DNA of 10,210 nt, taken from Patescibacteria group bacterium. GTDB lineage: Bacteria; Patescibacteriota; Minisyncoccia; Phycocordibacterales; PALSA-1337. A program made the position numbers and the translations under genes. Positions 4,713 through 10,210 of the stretch are shown piece by piece (the stretch's first letter is position 1; each line of letters begins with the position of its first letter). The stretch lies in NCBI GenBank assembly GCA_004298345.1, contig SCTV01000052.1:1-10210 (forward strand), read 5' to 3'. The notes below the pieces were generated by a model, which was given only the letters and a program-made list of their open reading frames with translations, did not search any database and had not been told where the DNA came from.

Positions 4713-7373
4713 CTACTTCTTCAACACTTTCTTCAAATACTTTCCCGTATACGATTTTTCATTCATCGCAATATCCTCGGGCGTTCCTTTTGCCATTATT
4801 TTACCTCCTTTATCTCCTCCCTCAGGTCCAATATCAATGACGTAGTCAGCTGATTTTACAATATCCATGTTGTGCTCAATAACGACCACCGTGTTGCCTT
4901 TATCCACGAGCTTTTGCACAATCTCAATCAATTTTCGCACATCCTCATAATGGAGACCGATAGATGGCTCATCGAGAATATAAATAGTTTTCTGAATATG
5001 CGGACGATACAGCTCCGAAGAAATTTTTACTCGTTGTGCCTCTCCACCGGAAAGTGTGGTCGCAGACTGCCCAAGCTCGAGGTAGGTCAAGCCTACATCA
5101 CTGAGACTTTTTAGACGATCATAAATGGCTGGAATATCTTCAAAAAATACCAGCCCCTCTTCCACGGTCATACAGAGAATTTCGTAAATATTTTTGTGCT
5201 TGTATTTTATCTCCAAGGTCTCTTTCATAAAACGCTTACCCTCACAGACCTCACACGGCACATACACCGTCGGCAAAAAGTGCATTTCTACCGCTATCTC
5301 GCCGTTACCCTGACACGCTTCACATCGTCCGCCTTTTACGTTGAATGAGAAGCGATTGGCCTTCCAGCCTCGCACTCGAGCCTCTGCAGACTCAGCAAAA
5401 AGCTCTCGCACAAAGCTCCAAGCACCAGTATAGGTCATTGGGTTTGAACGTGGAGTACGGCCGATCGGAGACTGATCGATAAGCACTACTCGGCCGAGAT
5501 ATTCGCTTCCTGAAAATGAGGCACAGTTGTAGATATCGGCAGTGCGGTGTCGGCGTTCGAGTCGAGCCTGGAGATTTTTGTACACCACTTCATAGACGAG
5601 GGACGACTTACCCGAGCCAGACACACCAGTCACTAGGACAAGTTTGCCAAGTGGGATGTCGACGTTGATATTTTTGAGGTTAAAAATATTTGCCCCACGA
5701 ATCATGATCTTGCCTTTGTCTTTATCACGGCGAGTCTTTGGCACTTCTATTTTTCGCTCTCCACGAAGATAGTCGAGGGTCAAGGAATCAGATGGATTGG
5801 TTTTTGCGGTCAAAAGTGGTTCGAGATAATCGGCGACAACAATCTTCCCTCCATGTATTCCCGCCCCTGGGCCGATATCGATAATATAATCTGAAGCGTA
5901 GATAGTATCCTCATCATGTTCCACAATCAAAATACTATTTCCAGCATCACGAAGGTCTACGAGGGTTTTGATCAATCGGTCATTGTCTCGAGAATGGAGC
6001 CCAATGGTCGGCTCATCGAGCACATACAGCGCACCGACAAGTCCTGAGCCGAGCTGTGAAGCGAGTCTGATACGCTGAGCTTCTCCACCGGAAAGTGTGT
6101 GGGCACGACGATCGAGAGACAGATACTCGATACCGACATTAATCATAAATGTCAGACGACTCTCTATTTCTTTTAAAATAACCTTGGCGATATTTTTCTC
6201 TGTTGCAGTAAGTTTTAAATTTTCCAAAAATACTTCTGAGTCAGAAATAGAGAGTGCGGTAAACTCGACGATGTTTTTGTCTCCAATGGTAACATGGAGA
6301 GCTTCCTCGCGAAGTCGTGCGCCTTTACATTTATCGCAGGCTTCCTCGCCGAAAAACTGCTTGGTACCGAGACCGTTACATTCTGGACACGCACCATATG
6401 GAGAGTTGAAGGAGAAAAGTCGAGGCTCTATTTCCGGATACGAGTAGCCGTCTTTTGGACAAGAAAACTTTGAAGACATCAAGAAGTCTTCTTTGATAGT
6501 GAGATCTTTGGTATCGAGAGTGACTGGCGAAAGTGCTCCGGCAAGCTCTGGTTTGTCACTCGCCTCTATTTTGTCTTTGATCTGCTTTGTGGTGTTGGAA
6601 AGAATGATACGAATGAGACCCTGAGACTCGTCGAGTGCTTTTTCGAGAGATTCACTGAGCCGTTCGAGAGATGATTGGGTATCAGATTTAAAATCATTGA
6701 TACGAATACGATCGACAAGTACAGCGATATCATGACGCTTATTTTTGGTGAGCTCTATTTTCTCACGAAGTTTTTTACGATTGCCATCGATGAGCACTTC
6801 GCCGTAGCCTTTGCCGAGTAGATCGTAAAGAAGCTGATAGTACTCACCTTTTCGTCCACGGACAAGTGGTGAAAATATTTCGATAAAATCAGCATGGTGA
6901 GAATTGGCACTGTCCACTTTTTCGAGTACGAAGTTTTTTATTTCTTCATTTGAGAGCTTTTTAATGGCCGATCCACACACGAGACAGTGTGGTATACCGA
7001 TACGAGCATACAAGATACGAAGATAATCGTAAATTTCGGTGATAGTAGCAACGGTTGAACGTGGATTGTTGGAGCGAGACTTTTGGTCGATAGAAATGGC
7101 TGGAGAAAGACCGGTGATCTCATCCACATCTGGCTTTTGCATTTGGCGAAGGAACTGTCGGGCGTATGATGAGAGTGATTCGACATAGCGACGCTGACCC
7201 TCGGCAAAAATAGTGTCGAATGCGAGAGATGACTTGCCTGAGCCAGAAAGGCCAGTGAAAACCACCATCTTGTTGCGCGGCATTTCCACACTCAAATTCT
7301 TTAGATTGTGAGTTCGCGCACCTTTTACAACAATAGAATCTGTGCCCGAATGATGATACTGCGCTTTTGACAT
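4713..7373 (-). CDS. uvrA: UvrA, excinuclease ABC subunit A
   Basis: An 886-aa double ABC ATPase that finds DNA damage and loads UvrB in nucleotide excision repair. NBD1: Walker [10 protein letters not shown] (41-49), signature LSGGEAQR (427-434), Walker [13 protein letters not shown] (449-460). NBD2: Walker [10 protein letters not shown] (583-591), TPRSNP (640-645), signature LSGGEAQR (774-781), Walker [13 protein letters not shown] (797-808). The UvrB-binding region (~130-300) is present, so this is the repair-type UvrA. The second zinc module is intact (Cys684, 687, 707, 710). In the first, CxxC is replaced by Cys305-Asp308, with Cys329 and Cys332 kept. The ~100-residue insertion domain that normally separates GLG..QFF (~341) from CxxCxGxRL (346 on) is missing. 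The ATG at 7373 lies 6 nt from a -10 box, so the mRNA is probably leaderless. It ends AAG AAG TAG. Confidence 0.98.
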   Translation of the reverse strand: MSKAQYHHSGTDSIVVKGARTHNLKNLSVEMPRNKMVVFTGLSGSGKSSLAFDTIFAEGQRRYVESLSSYARQFLRQMQKPDVDEITGLSPAISIDQKSRSNNPRSTVATITEIYDYLRILYARIGIPHCLVCGSAIKKLSNEEIKNFVLEKVDSANSHHADFIEIFSPLVRGRKGEYYQLLYDLLGKGYGEVLIDGNRKKLREKIELTKNKRHDIAVLVDRIRINDFKSDTQSSLERLSESLEKALDESQGLIRIILSNTTKQIKDKIEASDKPELAGALSPVTLDTKDLTIKEDFLMSSKFSCPKDGYSYPEIEPRLFSFNSPYGACPECNGLGTKQFFGEEACDKCKGARLREEALHVTIGDKNIVEFTALSISDSEVFLENLKLTATEKNIAKVILKEIESRLTFMINVGIEYLSLDRRAHTLSGGEAQRIRLASQLGSGLVGALYVLDEPTIGLHSRDNDRLIKTLVDLRDAGNSILIVEHDEDTIYASDYIIDIGPGAGIHGGKIVVADYLEPLLTAKTNPSDSLTLDYLRGERKIEVPKTRRDKDKGKIMIRGANIFNLKNINVDIPLGKLVLVTGVSGSGKSSLVYEVVYKNLQARLERRHRTADIYNCASFSGSEYLGRVVLIDQSPIGRTPRSNPMTYTGAWSFVRELFAESAEARVRGWKANRFSFNVKGGRCEACQGNGEIAVEMHFLPTVYVPCEVCEGKRFMKETLEIKYKHKNIYEILCMTVEEGLVFFEDIPAIYDRLKSLSDVGLTYLELGQSATTLSGGEAQRVKISSELYRPHIQKTIYILDEPSIGLHYEDVRKLIEIVQKLVDKGNTVVVIEHNMDIVKSADYVIDIGPEGGDKGGKIMAKGTPEDIAMNEKSYTGKYLKKVLKK

Positions 7374-7379
7374 GGGCGG

Positions 7380-7408
7380 ATTATATCAGGTTTTTGCTTC
7401 TAAGACAA
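7380..7408 (-). promoter_or_regulatory. Promoter of uvrA (leaderless, extended -10)
   Basis: The minus strand has TTGTCT (7403-7408), a 17-nt spacer and TGA-TATAAT (7380-7385), with 6 nt to the ATG at 7373. The -35 lies inside the outer arm of the 197-nt inverted repeat at 7396-7592. Confidence 0.65.
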
Positions 7409-7592
7409 GAAAAATACGTGAATCCTTTCTCGAGGCACCCCTTTGAGAGCACGGATAAATTTCTACTAAAATTTTCCTCAAGTCTCGGCTCCCGTCCTGC
7501 GCCGTCTACAGGAACACATCATCTACCGATGTGAAAGTCTCTCAAAAGGGTACCTCCTCGACGAATCCACGTATTTTTCTTGTCTTGGAAGC
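7396..7592 (-). ncRNA. Candidate structured RNA (197-nt imperfect long hairpin), unidentified
   Basis: The 54-nt ends 7396-7449 and 7539-7592 are imperfect reverse complements. Read on the minus strand, the first ~33 bases of the 5' arm pair almost continuously with the 3' arm. A 6-bp helix (UCGAGG/CCUCGA) and a 14-bp helix ending GAGAG/CUCUC follow. About five differences between the arms are G.U pairs on the minus strand but A/C mismatches on the plus strand, against one the other way. The 89-nt interior can form CACAUC/GAUGUG, UCCUG/CAGGA and GGA-A-AAAUUU hairpins, giving a multi-branch junction. CATAAT (7593-7598) could be a -10 box starting the RNA near 7586, although no clear -35 is seen. 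No open frame is present. I see no sequence hallmark of SRP RNA, RNase P RNA or tmRNA. A 6S-like RNA or a small inverted-repeat mobile element remains possible. Confidence 0.5.
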
Positions 7593-7606
7593 ATTATGGT
7601 AGGTGG

Positions 7607-7634
7607 TCACGATTTTTGAGTACAAAAATCGTGA
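7607..7634. repeat. Perfect 12-bp stem-loop
   Basis: Arms 7607-7618 and 7623-7634 are perfect complements around AGTA. There is no T-run outside the stem on the minus strand. It lies between the receiver-gene terminator and the candidate structured RNA. Confidence 0.75.
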
Positions 7635-7635
7635 G

Positions 7636-7677
7636 AAAAAGTTTAACGGCTCAATCCTAAGGATTGAGCCGTTAAAC
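7636..7677 (-). terminator. Intrinsic terminator downstream of the receiver gene
   Basis: Perfect 17-bp arms (7641-7657 and 7661-7677) around TAA are followed on the minus strand by TTTTT (7640-7636). It lies 46 nt after the receiver-gene stop. The stem core AACGGCTCAATCC repeats, with one change, the hairpin at 491-533, so this terminator may derive from a dispersed palindrome. Confidence 0.8.
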
Positions 7678-7723
7678 TTAAATATGGCCTTGCTCCAGGC
7701 TCCTTTGGCGAAAAATCTTAAAA

Positions 7724-8131
7724 CTACTTCTTTGCAATCACTCGCTTCACCTCCTTGATAATTTCATCCAGAGAAAGGGTTGCCTTGATGAGAAACTTCT
7801 CTGCACCAAGCTGAGCACCTTTATCAATATCGGCTTTTTGACCGAGGTTTGATAGAAGAAGCACTGGGACATCTTTGGTCGCAGGATTGCTCTTTACTTT
7901 TTGGAGTACTTGGAGACCAGACATACCTGGAAGAAGAATATCTAGGAGAAGCACGTCTGGCATTTCTTTTGCTACCATAGCTAGTGCATCTTCGCCATTG
8001 GCCGCATGAAAAAGTATTGCTTTTTCATTGCCGAGCTTTTTGCCGATAAGTCCACTCAGGAAATTGTCATCTTCCACCCACATAATCTTCTTTCCTTCGA
8101 GAGACACCGCGTTGTTTTGAATATCCGCCAT
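7724..8131 (-). CDS. Stand-alone response regulator receiver (REC) protein
   Basis: A 135-aa single-domain receiver of the CheY type. Visible residues: acidic cluster Glu20-Asp21-Asp22 (VEDD), phospho-acceptor Asp64 in LLLDILLPGMSG, the switch Ser94 (LLLSN) and the conserved Lys115 (FLIKA). No output domain follows, so it must act by binding another protein. Its partner kinase is not in the window. By family it is phosphorylated on Asp64 and changes shape at the helix 4/strand 5 face. It sits 58 bp after uvrB and upstream of uvrA on the same strand; the reason for this placement is unknown. The start is the first ATG; ~10 extra residues precede the domain. No Shine-Dalgarno sequence is seen. 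Two -10 boxes lie upstream. It ends AAG AAG TAG, and a strong terminator follows. Confidence 0.93.
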   Translation of the reverse strand: MADIQNNAVSLEGKKIMWVEDDNFLSGLIGKKLGNEKAILFHAANGEDALAMVAKEMPDVLLLDILLPGMSGLQVLQKVKSNPATKDVPVLLLSNLGQKADIDKGAQLGAEKFLIKATLSLDEIIKEVKRVIAKK

Positions 8132-8145
8132 ATATGTGATTAATG

Positions 8146-8167
8146 ATTATATAGGATAATTATACCA
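8146..8167 (-). promoter_or_regulatory. Promoter region of the receiver gene (two -10 boxes)
   Basis: The minus strand carries TGGTATAAT (8159-8167, extended -10) and a second TATAAT (8146-8151), 14 nt before the ATG. -35 matches are poor for both. Initiation from the second box would leave a leader of about 7 nt. uvrB shows no terminator before this point, so readthrough from uvrB is also likely. Confidence 0.5.
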
Positions 8168-8189
8168 CCTGCGAGAAAAATGTACATGG

Positions 8190-10210
8190 CTACTTAGCCT
8201 TTTTATTTTGAGCGGGCTTTTCTTTTTTAGGTGTCTGCAACACCCGAATCTCGTCTCTCAAAATCGCGGCAGTTTCAAAATCCAGCTCTTTTACTGCCTG
8301 GGCCATTTGTTTTTCCTTTTCTTTCATCACCTTTTTGGGATTTTTAGCATAGAGGGCTTGGTCGACATCCAAAAGCACCTTGATCGCCTTATCGTGCTCA
8401 GTACGCATCTGATCGGTAATATCGTGAATCTTTTTGATAATAGTTTGAGGGGTGATACCATGTGCAGTATTGTACGCCACCTGAATAGCTCGGCGACGAT
8501 TGGTTTCTCCTATCGCTCGAGTCATGGAGCCAGTCATTACATCAGCATAGAGGATCACTCGACCGAGCACATTTCTCGCAGCACGACCGATAGTCTGAAT
8601 GAGCGCCGTCTCTGATCTCAAGAAACCTTCTTTGTCTGCGTCGAGAATACCAATGAGCTCCACCTCGGGAAGATCGAGTCCTTCTCGCAAAAGGTTTACT
8701 CCCACAATACAGTCAAACTCGCCTTTTCTAAATTGAGTTAAAATTTCAATTCTTTGAATCGTTTTAATATCACTATGTAAATATTCTGACTTAATCCCCT
8801 TTTCTTTGAGATACACACTCAAGTCTTCTGCCATCTTTTTGGTCAGTGTTGTCGCGATCACTCGAAAACCTCTTTTGATGACCTTTTCCGCCTCAGAAAT
8901 AAAATCAAAAATCTGGCCTTTATAATTTTCACCCTCAACAATCGGTCGTACGACTATCTCTGGGTCGATCAGTCCGGTCGGTCGTATCACCTGCTCGACT
9001 ATTTGCTCACTGACTTTCCTTTCATGATCACTTGGTGTCGCCGAAGTATACAAAATAGCTCCCACACGTTCAAAAAATTCTTCCGATTTTAACGGCCTAT
9101 TATCTCCTGCCGAAGGAAGTCTGAAACCATGTTCCACGAGCGTCTTTTTTCGAGAGGCATCTCCGGCATACATACCACCTATCTGTGGTACGGTCACATG
9201 CGACTCATCTATTATGGTCATAAAATCTGGCTCCCCACTTTCGGTACGTGGAAAATACGCGAGAAGTGAGTCCGGCGCCTCGCCAGCTTCCTTACCAGAA
9301 AAGTGTCGAGAATAGTTTTCGATACCGTTGCAATAGCCGACCTCACGAATCAGTGCGAGATCGTAGCTCACTCGACGCTTGAGTCTCTCTGCTTCAAGAT
9401 TTTTACCCTGCGCAGTGAGCTCTTTGAGACGACTTTCGAGCTCGGCTTTGATGGTAGTAAACGCCCTTTTTTGCTGAGCTGAGTCCGAGATAAAGTGTTT
9501 AGCAGGAAAAAGGAAAAATACCGGCACTTTTTCTACAAGCCGACGAGAAATGTGATCTATTTTTGCAATTGAGCTGATCGTCGTACCCTCATGTTCGATA
9601 CGGAAAATAATCTGCTCGTTGACCGGCATGATTTCTACCGAGTTGCCGATCGCGCGAAAGGTTCCTGGCTCAAGATCGGCATGAGTTCTTTTGAAATGAA
9701 GGTCTACCAGCTTTCTCAAAAGCTCCGCTCGAGGCAAACTTGCCCCTACTGCAAGTTTCAAGTTTACCTTTTCATATTCCACCGGTGAACCCAAACCATA
9801 AATACACGAAACCGAAGCGACGATTATTACATCCTTACGTGTGAGTAAAGCCTGGGTCGATGCGTGGCGCAATCGGTCGATTTCGTCGTTAATCATGGCC
9901 TCCTTCTCTATATAGGTATCAGTCACTGGCATGTACGCCTCTGGCTGATAGTAGTCATAGTAAGAGACGAAATAGTGCACCGCATTTTTCGGGAAAAATT
10001 CTCGATACTCCTGCGCAAGCTGGGCCGCAAGGGTTTTGTTGTGCGCTATGACGAGAGTCGGCTTGTCTAGCTGGGCTATGACATTAGCCGCGGTAAAAGT
10101 CTTACCGGAGCCCGTCACACCGAGGAGAGTCTGGTGTCGCATGCCCTTTTTGAAACCCTTTACCAGAGCCTCAATAGCCTTTGGCTGGTCTCCTGCTGGC
10201 TCAAATTGTG
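8190..10210 (-). CDS. uvrB: UvrB, excinuclease ABC subunit B, partial (5' end outside window)
   Basis: UvrB is the helicase-like subunit that verifies damage after loading by UvrA and then recruits UvrC. The visible 672 residues start at QFEPAGDQPKAIEALV, so only a few N-terminal residues are missing; the internal ATG at 10142 is not the real start. Motifs in order: Walker A GVTGSGKT (30-37 of the visible part), the beta-hairpin Tyr cluster SYYDYYQPEAY used to clamp DNA, RLRHAST, SVSCIYGLGSP, the Walker B/motif II segment MTIIDESHVT with PQIGGMYAGD, RLPSAGDNRPL, TSATPSDHE, VGVNLLREGLDLPEV (motif V), QTIGRAARN (motif VI), and a C-terminal UVR domain (KEKEKQMAQAVKELDFETA) that pairs with the UvrC UVR motif. 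The length is normal for the family and no key residue looks lost. A Lys-rich tail ends in TAG. Confidence 0.98.
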   Translation of the reverse strand, partial: QFEPAGDQPKAIEALVKGFKKGMRHQTLLGVTGSGKTFTAANVIAQLDKPTLVIAHNKTLAAQLAQEYREFFPKNAVHYFVSYYDYYQPEAYMPVTDTYIEKEAMINDEIDRLRHASTQALLTRKDVIIVASVSCIYGLGSPVEYEKVNLKLAVGASLPRAELLRKLVDLHFKRTHADLEPGTFRAIGNSVEIMPVNEQIIFRIEHEGTTISSIAKIDHISRRLVEKVPVFFLFPAKHFISDSAQQKRAFTTIKAELESRLKELTAQGKNLEAERLKRRVSYDLALIREVGYCNGIENYSRHFSGKEAGEAPDSLLAYFPRTESGEPDFMTIIDESHVTVPQIGGMYAGDASRKKTLVEHGFRLPSAGDNRPLKSEEFFERVGAILYTSATPSDHERKVSEQIVEQVIRPTGLIDPEIVVRPIVEGENYKGQIFDFISEAEKVIKRGFRVIATTLTKKMAEDLSVYLKEKGIKSEYLHSDIKTIQRIEILTQFRKGEFDCIVGVNLLREGLDLPEVELIGILDADKEGFLRSETALIQTIGRAARNVLGRVILYADVMTGSMTRAIGETNRRRAIQVAYNTAHGITPQTIIKKIHDITDQMRTEHDKAIKVLLDVDQALYAKNPKKVMKEKEKQMAQAVKELDFETAAILRDEIRVLQTPKKEKPAQNKKAK

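Noticed and set aside
7396..7592. SRP RNA, RNase P RNA or tmRNA
   Set aside because: The conserved sequences of these RNAs (for example the SRP GGAAGCAGC loop region, or the GAGGAAAGTC region of RNase P RNA) are absent and the size does not fit.
7396..7592. Insertion sequence
   Set aside because: There is no transposase frame and no clear target duplication at the ends; a small non-autonomous element cannot be excluded.
10142..10142. ATG at 10142 as the uvrB start
   Set aside because: Upstream codons to the window edge encode the conserved EPAGDQPKAIEAL segment of UvrB, so the gene begins outside the window.

Overview
The gene content suggests a bacterium of the Candidate Phyla Radiation (Patescibacteria, probably Parcubacteria-like). 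This is an inference. It rests on core genes with -10 boxes almost touching their ATG and no Shine-Dalgarno sequence, a UvrC lacking its C-terminal HhH tail, a UvrA lacking the usual insertion between zinc Cys pairs, many tiny hypothetical genes, and a tRNA without an encoded CCA. The window looks chromosomal and mostly housekeeping. Its two non-coding stretches are the most unusual part.

Layout. 1-421 (-): 5' part of a D12-class adenine DNA methyltransferase, running off the left edge, AT-rich and with an uncertain start. 491-765: no gene, but a dense series of stem-loops separated by linkers that resemble the T-arm/3' end of the adjacent tRNA. 757-829 (-): tRNA-Ala(UGC) with its promoter and terminator. 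899-1864 (-): ddl, D-Ala-D-Ala ligase. 1906-1937: a perfect 32-bp palindrome between uvrC and ddl. 1945-3234 (-): uvrC, interrupted by one in-frame TAG at codon 88. 3291-4669 (+): four tiny genes on the opposite strand, forming two pairs of apparent paralogues (a zinc-ribbon-like pair sharing a 4-base ATGA overlap, and two unknown ~100-aa proteins each with its own promoter and terminator). 4713-7373 (-): uvrA. 7396-7592: a 197-nt imperfect inverted repeat whose wobble pairs favour a minus-strand structured RNA. 7607-7677: two further palindromes, one a terminator. 7724-8131 (-): stand-alone receiver. 8190-10210 (-): uvrB, 5' end outside the window.

How the genes work together. uvrB, uvrA and uvrC encode the three subunits of nucleotide excision repair and lie in one direction, uvrB first, with a lone receiver between uvrB and uvrA. 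UvrA and UvrB recognise damage and UvrC makes both incisions. The premature stop in uvrC is therefore the main functional question. TAG ends all five large minus-strand genes whose ends are visible, so recoding of TAG is unlikely. Real inactivation or a sequencing error is more likely. ddl supplies D-Ala-D-Ala for peptidoglycan.

The candidates for something undescribed are the hairpin/tRNA-fragment array at 491-765 and the 197-nt structured element at 7396-7592. No defence system, CRISPR array, transposase or integrase gene is visible apart from the partial methyltransferase, whose partners would lie to the left.
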